A stretch of DNA of 64,000 nt from Lathyrus oleraceus (Eukaryota > Streptophyta > Magnoliopsida > Fabales > Fabaceae), in assembly GCF_024323335.1 (NCBI RefSeq), contig NC_066580.1:438087851-438151850 (forward strand), in the 5' to 3' direction. Positions 8,761-19,590 of this stretch are shown here, piece by piece (position 1 is the first letter of the stretch; every line of letters starts with the position of its first letter). A program made the position numbers and the translations under genes. The notes below the pieces were generated by a model, which saw only the letters and a program-made list of their open reading frames with translations, did no database searches and was not told where the DNA came from.

Positions 8761-11743
8761 ATCCATATCCACTTTGGATTCTGTTGATAATAATTCTGCT
8801 ACTGTTCATTATGACTTTGAAAATCCGATCTACCAAGCCGAGGATGGAAGTGAGGAAGATTGTGAAGTACCTGGAGAGCTTGCCAGACTATTACTGCAAG
8901 AGGAAAAGACTATACAGCCGCATGAGGAATCAATTGAAATTGTAAATCTGGGTACTGAAGTAGACAAGAAAGAAGTCAAAATAGGAGCAGGCCTGGAAAA
9001 CAGTGTCAAAGAAAGATTGATTCTTATGTTACATGACTATGTAGAGATTTTTGCTTGGTCATATGAAGACATGCCAGGACTGGATACTGATATAGTAGTG
9101 CATCGTTTGCCAATGAAGGAAGATTGTCATCCTGTTAAACAAAAGGTTCGTCGCATGCGTCCTGAAATGTCTGAGAAAATCAAAGCCGAGGTTATGAAAC
9201 AATTTGATGCAGGTTTTCTGGCTGTTACTTCTTATCCTCAATGGGTTGCTAATGTGGTACCAGTGCCAAAGAAGGATGGTAAGGTGCGAATGTGTGTAGA
9301 TTACAGAGACTTGAATAAAGCGAGTCCCAAAGATGACTTCCCACTTCCGCACATTGATGTTCTGGTGGATAACACTGCTCAACACAAGGTATTCTCATTC
9401 ATGGATGGATTCTCAGGTTATAACCAGATTAAGATGGCGCCTGAAGACATGGAGAAAACTACGTTTATGATGCAATGGGGCACTTTCTGTTACAAAGTAA
9501 TGCCATTCGGTTTAAAGAATGCAGGGGCAACATACCAGCGTGCTATGGTGGTTTTGTTCCATGATATGATCCATCATGAAATAGAGGTATATGTGGATGA
9601 CATGATAGCCAGATCTCATACTGAAGAAGAACATATCGATCATTTATACAAACTGTTTGAGAGGTTGAAGAAATACAAGTTGAGATTGAACCCGAACAAA
9701 TGCACCTTTGGAGTAAGATCCGATAAACTCTTGGGCTTTGTTGTCAGTAGTAAAGGAATTGAAGTTGACCCGGCTAAGGTGAGAGCTATTCAAGAAATGC
9801 CAGTTCCTCGTACAGATAAAGAAGTCAGAGGTTTCTTGGGACGTTTGAATTACATTGCCCGATTTATCTCCCATTTGACTACTACCTGCAAACCCATCTT
9901 CAAATTACTGAGGAAGAATCAAGAGATGATATGGAATGATGAATGTCAAGAAGCTTTTGACAAAATCAAGAAGTATCTCCAAGAACCTCCGATTTTGATG
10001 CCCCCAGTTGAAGGAAGACCTCTAATCATGTATTTGACCGTGTTAGAAAGTTCAATGGGGTGTGTGTTGGGGCAACATGACGAGTCTGGTCGAAAAGAGC
10101 ACGCCATATACTACCTTAGCAAAAAGTTTACCGACTGTGAAACAAGATACTCACTGCTTGAGAAAACTTGTTGTGCTTTGGCTTGGGCTGCTCGCCGACT
10201 AAGACAGTATATGTTGAATCATACCACTTTATTGATTTCTAAGATGGATCCTATCAAATATATATTTGAGAAACCTGCCCTCTCCGGAAGAATAGCAAGG
10301 TGGCAGATGATTTTAATAGAGTATGATATCCAATACACTACTCAGAAAGCAATCAAAGGAAGCGTGTTAGCCGATCATTTGGCTCATCAAGCAGTTGATG
10401 ATTACCAATCTATGAATTTTGAGTTCCCAGATGAGGATGTCATGCTTGTTACTGATTATGAAGAACCTGGACCGGATGAAGGACCCGAACTGGGATCCCG
10501 ATGGACTATGGTTTTTGATGGATCTTCTAATGCATTGGGCAATGGTGTTGGTGTTGTAATCATTTCCCCCAAGGGTTGCCATACGCCTTTCACTGCTAGA
10601 CTATGTTTTGATTTTACCAATAATATGGCTGAGCATGAAGCATGTATTTTGGGACTCAGAGCTGCTTTAGACCTAAGAATCAAGTTTTTGAGTGTGTACG
10701 GAGACTCAACATTAGTAATCAATCGGATCAAAGGAGAATGGGACACTAAACATCCGAATCTCATCCCTTATCGAGAGCGGGTGTTGACATTAATCCCATA
10801 CTTTGAAGAGATTACATTCGAACATATTCCACGAGAAGAGAATCAGTTGGCAGACGCATTAGCTACCATGTCATCTATGTTCAGAGTCAGATGGGACAAT
10901 GAAGCTCCCATGATTACCATTGAACGATTAGATGAACCAGCATATTGTTATGAACTGAATACTGATGAAGTAGAAGAGAAACCTTGGTTCCACGAAGTAA
11001 AAAGATATTTAGAAACTCAGGAATACCCTGAAGGGGCATCCATCAACGACAGAAAATTTCTGAGGAAATTCTCCGCTAAATTCTTTTTGAGTAATGGGGT
11101 ATTATACAAACGTAATCATGATTCGACTTTGCTTCGCTGTGTAGATAAAAGGGAAGCAGAAAAGATTATGGAAGACGTACACGACGGTATTTTTGGGACT
11201 CATTCTAATGGACATACGATGGCTAAGAAGATTCTGAGATCAGGGTATTATTGGTCTACCATGGAAGCTGATTGCCACCATCACTCCAGAACTTGTCACA
11301 AATGCCAGATCTATGCGGACAAAGTACATGTACCTCCTACTCCATTGAACATGTTGACAGCATCTTGGCCCTTTGCAATGTGGGGCATTGATATGATTGG
11401 AGAGATTAAACCTACTGCTTCTAATGGACATCGTTTCATTCTTGTTGCTATTGATTATTTTACGAAGTGGGTAGAGGCAGCCTCATTTGCTTCTGTCACC
11501 AAGAATGTGGTGGCACGGTTCATCAAGAATAGTCTCATTTGTCGGTATGGCATCCCTGAAAGAGTTATCACTGATAATGGTACTAATTTGAACAACAAGA
11601 TGATTACTGAACTCTGCACGCAGTTCAAAATAAAACACCATAACTCTTCTCCATACCGGCCAAAGATGAATGGCGCCGTAGAAGCTACTAACAAGACTAT
11701 TAAGAAGATCATACAAAAGATGACAGTAACATACAAAGACTGA
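8761..11743 (+). CDS. pol: Reverse transcriptase, RNase H and integrase core of element A
   Basis: Open frame after the intron (no ATG needed if spliced). Residues are counted from 8774. RT spans about 130-400, with catalytic YVDD at 273-276. RNase H follows, with MVFDGSSN near 580 and YGDSTLVINRIKGEW near 645. The integrase zinc finger starts at His803 (HDGIFGTHSNGH, then CHKCQ). The DDE catalytic residues are Asp873, Asp934 and Glu970; the last two are 35 residues apart, as the family requires. The enzymes copy the RNA and insert the cDNA. The frame is cut by TGA at 11741-11743, where relatives have Trp; the integrase C-terminus continues beyond in the same frame. Confidence 0.95.
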
Positions 11744-12247
11744 CATGAGATGTTACCCTTTGCCCTTCATGGTTATCGCACTTCAGTATGCACTTCGACA
11801 GGGGCAACTCCTTTCTCTTTGGTCTACGGAATGGAAGCTGTTTTACCAGCGGAAGTTCAGATTCCCTCTCTAAGAATTATGAAAGAGGCAGGTTTAGACG
11901 AGGATGAATGGGTTCAGACTCGACTCGATCAGATAAATCTGATTGATGAGAAGAGACTTGCGGCTGTTTGTCATGGACAAATATATCAGAAGCGCATGAC
12001 CCAGGCATTTAATAAACAAGTCAAGAGACATGTATATCAAATTGGTGACTTGGTAATAAAACGTATCATTCTACCACAAGGTGATTCTAGAGGCAAATGG
12101 ACTCCCACATATGAAGGGCCGTTTGTAGTTAAGAAGGTATTCTCTGGTGGAGCCATGATGCTTGCTACAATGGATGGCGAAGACTTCCCACATCCCGTGA
12201 ACACAGACATAGTTAAAAAAATACTACACATAAAAGAGACCCGCTAG
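11744..12247 (+). pseudogene. Integrase C-terminal part of element A, after an in-frame stop
   Basis: Same frame as the pol ORF, separated from it only by TGA at 11741-11743, which fits a single G-to-A change of a Trp codon. Contains the end of the catalytic domain (GYRTSVCTSTGATPFSLVYG) and the C-terminal DNA-binding region (GDLVIKRIILPQG, then GKWTPTYEGPFVV). It matches the integrase scrap of element B at 21919-22311. A separate protein starting at the ATG at 11750 is possible but unlikely to function alone. Confidence 0.9.
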
Positions 12248-12249
12248 GT

Positions 12250-12435
12250 CGACGTATCTAGGCAAAAGTAAGGGCATCCCGGCGAACCAAAAGGGTTCGG
12301 GCAAAAATTAGGGATAAACATATAAAAATGTACACCCGGCAAGTCGAAAACCTGAAAAGGCGGCTTGGGCCAAAAAAGGGTATCCTGGTGGACTGAAAAC
12401 CTGAAAAGGCGGTCCAGGCAAAAATTAGGGATTAA
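12250..12435 (+). ncRNA. Tandem hairpin element in the 3' UTR of A
   Basis: At least three short modules, each a hairpin plus a tail like ggcaaaaattaggg. Module at 12284-12298: gaacc/ggttc. Module at 12340-12367: outer caag/cttg around an inner cct-gaaa-agg. Module at 12389-12416: outer tggac/gtcca around an inner cct-gaaa-agg. The same layout with compensatory changes is in elements B, C and D. The RNA-structure reading is inference from pairing; no function is known to me. Confidence 0.65.
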
Positions 12436-14221
12436 AGCGTATGACTATGTCCCGTTCTAGGTCAGCTTCACCCAAGTCAAAGGGACTGAACAAGCCAATC
12501 ACTTCTATCCGACAGCAGGAGATGAGAGGCTTGAAAACATAATGATAGTAGTGGAATTAAAATCGATGGGACTTTTTCTGCATAGCTTTGTCTTTGTTTT
12601 CTTGACAATTTCCTCTTACTAGGATTTCTGTCTCCTTGTACTCAAATTGCCTGTTTATAGGCCCTCTTTCAAAATCGATACAATTTTATTTCCAAAAAGA
12701 TGCTTTTGTTTTACTTTCTCTGTTTTGTTTGCATAAACGTCCATTGATTTAATGCGAATTAATATATGCGTTTGAACATGATTGATGTTTACCGAAAATA
12801 CATGCACAAAATAGAAATAGCAGTTACTAAAAACTTTAGGGTCGAGGATAATGTCTAACCATGCTTTCCGATGAATCCGGTTGCTAATCCTATTCCCCAG
12901 CAAAACCAGTTATTTCCCAGAAGAAATTGGCATTACTAGACAGACTGGTCATCTCTTTTATCCCCGGCCAGGTCCTGTGGAATATTTCTACCATCAGACA
13001 AGAAATCAAATATCCCCAGCTAAGAAAGGGTCATCAATACAAATATCTCCAACCAGAATATGGGGATTTATTTTCCCCTGGCAAAAAATTTCAGACGCAT
13101 AATTCATTCATGCATCATTTCGAATCATATACATGCATGCAATGTTCACATTTATTTTCACAAGCGTAAAACATCTCATGCATCATGACATGGCATGAGG
13201 CTAACCTTTTTTCAGGTTAATTATCCTCCCGATACAGTCAAAATAAAGGTTCATCCAGACGGACACTCTCATCAGTCACATTCAAGATTCAGATACATTT
13301 TCAGATATAATCCATATGAATATTCATTCTGACAAGCATTCTGATATCCTCCTAATGATGGCATATTTAAGCCCATCCCATACATTTATTGCAAATACAA
13401 CATATACAAACATTATCCGATATAGCCTAACATACGGTTCATTCTGGTTCCTTCAACTGTTCCAATACGGTCTAGCGTACGACCCATTTGGGTGTTCATC
13501 CCCTCAGATACGATCTAGCGTACGATCCATTCTGATCTTCATTCCTCAGATACTACCTAGCGTACGGTACATTCCGAGGTGTGGTCTAGCGTACGACTAC
13601 TTGTTGTCAGATACAACCTAATAGACAGCTCATTCTGCAACTCAGATACGATCTAACGTACGATCCATTCTGATCTTCATTCCTCAGATACTACCTAGCG
13701 TACGGTACATTCCGAGGTGTGGTCTAGCGTACGACTACTTTTTGTCAGATACAGCCTAACGTACGGCTCATCCTGCAACTCAGATACGATCTAGCGTACG
13801 ATCCATTCTGATCTTTCATCCCCAGTGAAGTCACCCGCCTAATGGACAACTCATTCTGCTATTCAGACACGATCTAGTGTATGATCCATTCTGATCCTTT
13901 ACCCCCAGCAGTGTATGACTCATTCGGATCCTTATCTCATCAGGTTCAGCTCACCCTAATATCGCTGAACGGATGACTCACTATACGGTCTAGCGTACGA
14001 CCCGGTGTGGCACCCATGTCTTCAAATTGGTCTGATGTACGACGCACTTCGAAGCTCTCATCATCAAACTTCCTGGATGACATCTTTAAGCCCATCTCCA
14101 TCAAGACTAACTTTTAATTAACAAGTGCAAATTTTTGGGGCATTCTAAGAGTTCAATAATCTTCCACCTCCAGACCACGAATGACATACATACCATTCTA
14201 ACTCTCTCGGTTTAAGAATAT
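12436..14221 (+). other. 3' untranslated region of element A
   Basis: About 1.8 kb between the hairpin element and the PPT. No coding frame is credible. It contains several ccccagc or ccccggc motifs (for example near 12896, 13016 and 13902), which resemble the complement of the PBS, and a degenerate tandem array at 13425-13995. Confidence 0.75.
13425..13995 (+). repeat. 138-bp tandem repeats built of tagcgtacg subunits
   Basis: Units starting cagatacgatct lie at 13505, 13643 and 13781, a period of 138 bp. Each contains several 35-45 bp subunits marked by ctagcgtacga or a variant. Tandem arrays in 3' UTRs of Ogre/Tat elements are a recognised source of plant satellite DNA. Confidence 0.85.
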
Positions 14222-14235
14222 TGAACAGGGGCAGC
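14222..14235 (+). promoter_or_regulatory. Polypurine tract of element A
   Basis: tgaacaggggcagc lies directly before the 3' LTR. It resembles the aaataggggca sites of B and C and would prime plus-strand synthesis. Confidence 0.75.
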
Positions 14236-16161
14236 TGTCATACCCCAAAATTTGCCCGTTAATATTGCAAGACATTTTTCAAGGCACTCCAACTCATTTT
14301 TCAAGACATTAATCTTAAAGGAACAAAGACCCAGCACACAGGTGGCCAAATCCAGAAAATGACTTAAACTGGCTTGCTCGCTAGGCGAGCAAAATCCTTC
14401 GCCTAGCGAAGCTTGCGAATACCAGAAATTTTGGGCTTCATTCTGAGCCCATTAGGTCACAAAAGCTATTATAAATACCAAGACCTCATTCAGAAAAAGG
14501 GGACAGACAGAAAGGATACGGACAGAAACCCTAACAGAAACAACCGAGCAAACCCTGGAGGCTAACCAAGAGAATTCAGAGCAACCCTAAAGGAAACCCT
14601 GAAGGCAACTCATCTGCACAAAGGTTACCTCCGCCCAATTCAATCTGACGCCAACCCTAAGAGTGATCTGCCAATTCAACATTGCAATTCAATTGCAAAC
14701 AGGTTTGCGTTACCACTACCGTTTTATGTTCCTAATTTACATGTGACATTATGATTAAATTTCTAAACGTATCTTAGGCTTTGCATGTGGGTTTAAGTAT
14801 ATATGAATGTGCAAAATAATATCTTGAATGTTTAACCATGTAATTGCTGTAATGGATGCCATAGGGTGTGGAGTTTCTGAAATCGTGTTGTCATCAAACT
14901 CAGAACCCGCAGCCGTTCGCTAGCACATTGCTAAGCGAACATGTAGCGAGTGCTCGCTAAGCCTTCGCTAGGCGAGGCAGCAGCGAACATGACAGTCGCT
15001 GATTTTTTGCTGTTTTGATCCTTGCTCATCTGACATGTTTTATTCTAACCATGCATTGTTTACCTGACACTATTACTGTTGTGATTCCTTTGTTTGGTGC
15101 AACTCTTGATTGCACCCCATTTGGTATTCTGACCTGTTCGCTGAATTTTGTAAGGGTTCACATATTCCCGGAAAAGGTAGCTTGCTAGGTATTCCACTTT
15201 ATTTGTGGGATACCCTTGTGGAGATTCATCCTAATTACCTAATTGATTATAATGTGGAGATTCATCCTAATTACCTAATTGATTATAAAATATTGCCTTT
15301 GAATATGTGATCTTGGCCCTCTCTTTGTTGCCTTACGGTATTACGGTATTACGGTCATGTCCCGCGAATGTGGGGATACACTTAGCAAAGACCCTTCGGT
15401 TAAATCATCATGTCCCTATAAGATAAATCATAGTCCCTCGGTTGTTGCCTGCGAATATACGATTTTGTCCCTCGATGACCCTTCGTTGTAGCCTACGGTT
15501 AAATGATGATCGTCCCTTCGAATGCTAAGGTATCCTTACAAATGTTGCCTTCAATGACCAATCGATGACCCTACGATGTCCCTTTTACATCCAAAGGATA
15601 AAACTACTTGCTTCTCAATAGTAAGGACAGTTTTACCCTCATAAGGATAGGAAATGCCCATAAAGACCTTGGGCAGGTATAACTCTTAAATGCTGACTCA
15701 CAATTTTAAAATACTTTTCACACCTCACACTTTTCAAAACATCTATTAGAAAATCACCACTTGGTATACATTCGTACTAGAATCATTGCCAAGTTATATT
15801 TTTCTAAACAGCTTTCAAAATTAAACGAGATAAACACTTTGTATACATTCGTACAAGAATCATTACAAAGTTAAAATCTCTTTTCAAAACATTTTCTAAG
15901 CAGTTCACAAGCACTTTTTCAGACAAGAAAAATAACATAAGTGATCAAGCAATTAAGAGCCCATGGATAACCATGGATACAAAGGATGCTAACACCTTCC
16001 CTTTGTATAATGTACCTCCCGAACCCAAAATCTAATCAAGGTCTTTCCTGTTCTTTTCCGCCTTTCCTTATTGGATAAAAGAAAAGTCGGTGGCGACTCT
16101 TGCTATCCGCGACATTTGCTTTCCAAAGCAAAAACACATAAAGTCAGTTCACCGTATGACA
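14236..16161 (+). repeat. Element A 3' LTR
   Basis: 1926 bp, matching 1303-3220. By-eye differences: about 12 substitutions, all transitions, and one extra 8-bp tattacgg unit near 15340. Confidence 0.95.
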
Positions 16162-16166
16162 GATCC
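16162..16166. repeat. Target site duplication of element A, right copy (gatcc)
   Basis: Matches 1298-1302. Confidence 0.95.
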
Positions 16167-16270
16167 CAACCAAGGGGAAAGGAAGGCAAGATGCTCAAAG
16201 ATCCTTGAGGCTATGCAATGCTATGATATGATGCCATGAGGGATCTTAGGGACAAAATTGGGGTCTTACA
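16167..16270 (-). mobile_element. Element B 3' LTR, part 2 (U3 start)
   Basis: Matches 27475-27578 and ends gggtcttaca, the U3 terminus read on the minus strand as tgtaagaccc. It continues the LTR interrupted by element A. Confidence 0.9.
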
Positions 16271-16286
16271 GATGCCCCTATTTAAG
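16271..16286 (-). promoter_or_regulatory. Polypurine tract of element B
   Basis: On the minus strand this reads cttaaataggggcatc followed directly by the LTR start tgtaagaccc. Element C has the almost identical cttaaataggggcaac. Confidence 0.8.
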
Positions 16287-17085
16287 ATCATTCTAGCCGG
16301 AGAAATGAAGGTTAAGATCTTCGTCTCGACGAGGTAGAATGGGCTTAAATAACAATAATGAGACAAATTTTGGTCCCTGAGAGACCTCATGATGCAAATG
16401 TATGTATGCAAAACTATCTATGTGGGAATATGGGTCCACAAAGAAGAAAAGAAAATCAGGATAAATTGAAAATCCATAGAAGAAATGCACTCCCTAATGG
16501 AACAGAGACTCTGACGGGACTCTTACGGGGATAATAAAAAAAGAAAAAATGCATGAGCAGGACACGGCTCGAAACTGGAGATTTTACTAGGGAGAAGAAT
16601 TTCAAAGGAAAACAAATCTGATGGTAAGACTCAAGCTGACTCAAAGATGCATGTGATGGGAAAACGCCAACACAACAAAACTATCCACAAAGGATGCTTC
16701 GGATGAAAATCCGGACTCAAACTGGGGAAAGAGCTGACAAGACAACTCTGCCGGGAAAATGCATGTATTGGGGAATATGCCAACACAGCAAAAGGAGAAT
16801 CACAGAAACAACTCTGCTGGGGAAATCTAAGAGACTCTCCAGGGGAAGCAAAAAGGATGAGGTGTTACCGGTTACTGGGTAACAAGCTCAGGAAGAACGA
16901 ATATCTAAGACCTGTGTACGGGTGAGAGATATTAATCGACCAAATCATCTGAGGAAGACCTGAAAAGGTATGTTTCAACTCAGGAAAATCTGACTCCACA
17001 GGGGACGAGGTCGTAATAGGGAGCAGAAAGGAAGGAACACCAGGGATACCGGGTAGTAGGTATATAATAGGTGACCGACCAAAGC

Positions 17086-18850
17086 GTGAATTGGTTTGTG
17101 TTCCAAAACACTCATCATCCTGAAGAAAGCTAGAAAAGCAATCTTGTTAAAGGATGGACATTCGACTCTGCAACGGGAAAACGAATCTTACTCGAATGGG
17201 GAAGGACAGAAGACTTCAACCAAAGAGCGCATGAGATGTATTATTTATTGCCGTCAAAACGTAGATAATATACTCGCATGGAGGATTATCCATAACCGGG
17301 TTGTAGGTTAGCAAAGGATAAGTCGACCGAAAAGGAGAAACAATCGTTACCAGCAACAAAAGGGTAGGCGAGAGATGACTCACTGGGGATAAATTGCAAG
17401 CATACGGCAATTATCCAAACAAAAGGGGTAGAATATTCGATTCCGCAAAGGGACTACGAGTCTTACTCAACTGGGGAAACACGAAAGGATTCGACCGAAG
17501 ATTGCATGAGATGTATTATCTATTGCCGTAAAAACGTAGATAATAGACTCGCATGGAAGATTATCCATAATCGGGTTGTAGGTTAGAAAAGGATAAGTCG
17601 ACCGAAGCGTGAATTGGTTTGTGTGCCAACACACTCATCATCCTAAAGAAAGCTAGAAAAGCAGACTTGTTAAAGGATGGACATTCGATTCCACAAGGAA
17701 TACGAATCTTACTCAACTGAAGAAAGACAAAACTTCGACTGAAGAGTGCATGAGATGTATTATCTATTGCCGTCAAAACGTAGATAATACACTCGCATGG
17801 AAGATTATCCATAACCGGGTTGTAGGTTGGAAAAGGATAAGTCGACCGAAGAGGAGAAACAATCGTTACCAGCAACAAAAGGGTAGACGAGAGATGACTC
17901 ACTGGGGATAAATTGCAAGCATACGGCAATTATCCAAACAAAAGGGGTAAAATATTCGATTCCGCAAAGGGACAACGAATCTTACTCAACTGGGGAAACA
18001 CGAAAGGCTTCGGCCGAAGAGTGCATGAGATGTATTATCTATTGCCGTCAAAACATAGATAACATACTCGAAGGGAGGATTATCCGTAACCGGGTTGTAG
18101 GTTATTAAAGGATAAATCGACCGAAACGTGAATTGGTTTGTGTTCCAAAACACTCATCATCCTGGAAGAGAGCAAAAGCAAACTTGTTAAAGGATGGACA
18201 TTCGATTCCACAAGGAATACGAATCTTACTCAACTGAAGAAAGACAAAGTTTCGACTGAAGAGTGCATGAGATATATTATCTATTGCCGTCAAAACGTAG
18301 ATAATACACTCGCATGGAAGATTATCCATAACCGGGTTGTAGGTTGTTAAAGGATAAATCGACCGAAATCATGAATTAGTGTGTGTTCCAAAACACTCAT
18401 CATCCTGGAAGAGAGCAAAAGCAAACTTGTTAAAGGATGGACATTTGATTCCACAAGGAATACGAATCTTACTCAACTGAAGAAAGACAAAACTTCGACT
18501 GAAGAGTGCATGAGATATATTATCTATTGCCGTCAAAACGTAGATAATATACTCGCATGGAAGATCATCCATAACCGGGTTGTAGGTTGTTAAAGGATAA
18601 ATCAACCGAAATCGTGAATTGGTTTGTGTTCCAAAACACTCATCATCCTGGAAGAGAGCAAAAGCAAACTTGTTAAAGGATGGACATTCGATTCTACAAG
18701 GAATACGAATCTTACTCAACTGAAGAAAGACAAAGTTTCGACTGAAGAGTGCATGAGATATATTATCTATTGCCGTCATAACGTAGATAATATACTCGAA
18801 TGGAAGATTATCCGTAACCGGGTTGTAGGTTAGAAAAGGATAAATCGTCC
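17086..18850 (-). repeat. 243-bp tandem repeat with a 520-bp composite form
   Basis: Units beginning gaattggtttgtgt lie at about 17088, 17606, 18127, 18370 and 18613. The last three are 243 bp apart; the first two steps are about 520 bp, because a variant unit carrying agcaacaaaagggtag is interleaved. Open frames through the array are by-products of the repetition. Confidence 0.9.
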
Positions 18851-19424
18851 GAAACGAAAGGCATCGGGATACCAAACTAGGTATGTAATGATGACCAATC
18901 AAGGGGGAAGCAACAGACATCACCGATAAACGGTAAATGAAAGAGGACCCGCTGGGGATAAATTGCTTACTCGGAGCAATCACCCACAAAAAGAAGGAAA
19001 TATCAAAACCGAATACTGGATAATGATAACCAACAGGGAGGGGATTATATCTACCGAAGACTGGGTAGAAAACCACGGAAGAGTAACCGTCATCGGTTGG
19101 GATGAACAACAAGGGTTAACTCTGCAAGGGGAGAAAATAGGGTTTACAACTACCGGGATACTGGGTAGAAAACCAAAGATTCTGCTGAAGATAAGGATAG
19201 GGTTTACAACTATCGAATGCTGGGTAGAAGACCACAAACTCCACTGGGGACAAGATGAATGATTGCCGGTTAGTGAGCAAATATTCATTTATACCACGGG
19301 GAAGCATAAACTCCGATGGGGAGGGAACAATATAGGATTTACGACTACCGACTGCGGGGTAGACAACCACAAAATCCGCCATCAACCAGAACGAACCACA
19401 AAGGTTACCTCTGCTAGGGGATGA

Positions 19425-19590
19425 AAATAGGATTTACAACTACCGGTTTGTAGGTAGAAGACCAAAGAAATAGGACTTACAGCTACCAGGTTGTAGGTAG
19501 AAGCCAAAGAAATAGGACTTACAGCTACCGGGTTGTAGGTATAAGCCAAAGAAATAGGACTTACAGCTACCGGTTTGCAGGTAGAAGCCA
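19425..19590 (-). repeat. 42-bp tandem repeat, about four copies
   Basis: Units with taggacttacagctacc start at 19471, 19513 and 19555, with a diverged copy before them. Confidence 0.85.

Larger units (their letters stand above)
1303..16161 (+). mobile_element. Element A: near-complete Ogre-type Ty3-gypsy retrotransposon
   Basis: About 14.9 kb with all expected parts in order: 5' LTR, tRNA-Arg PBS, leader, ORF1, gag, protease, intron, RT-RNase H-integrase, 3' UTR with tandem repeats, PPT and 3' LTR. A 5-bp target duplication (gatcc) flanks it. The extra ORF1, the intron between pro and RT and the tRNA-Arg primer site are the known hallmarks of Ogre. The LTRs differ by about a dozen substitutions, all transitions as read by eye, plus one 8-bp indel, so the insertion is young. 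Two in-frame stops, at the gag end and inside integrase, suggest this copy cannot make all its proteins unless the stops are suppressed. Confidence 0.95.

Noticed and set aside
9059..9385. Long antisense frames within pol of A (also 10456-10764 and 11455-11746)
   Set aside because: They are shadows of the RT and integrase codons; no domain or start context supports them.
18369..19112. 247-codon open frame on the minus strand
   Set aside because: It is produced by the in-frame 243-bp tandem repeat (a multiple of 3); its composition and internal repetition show no protein family.
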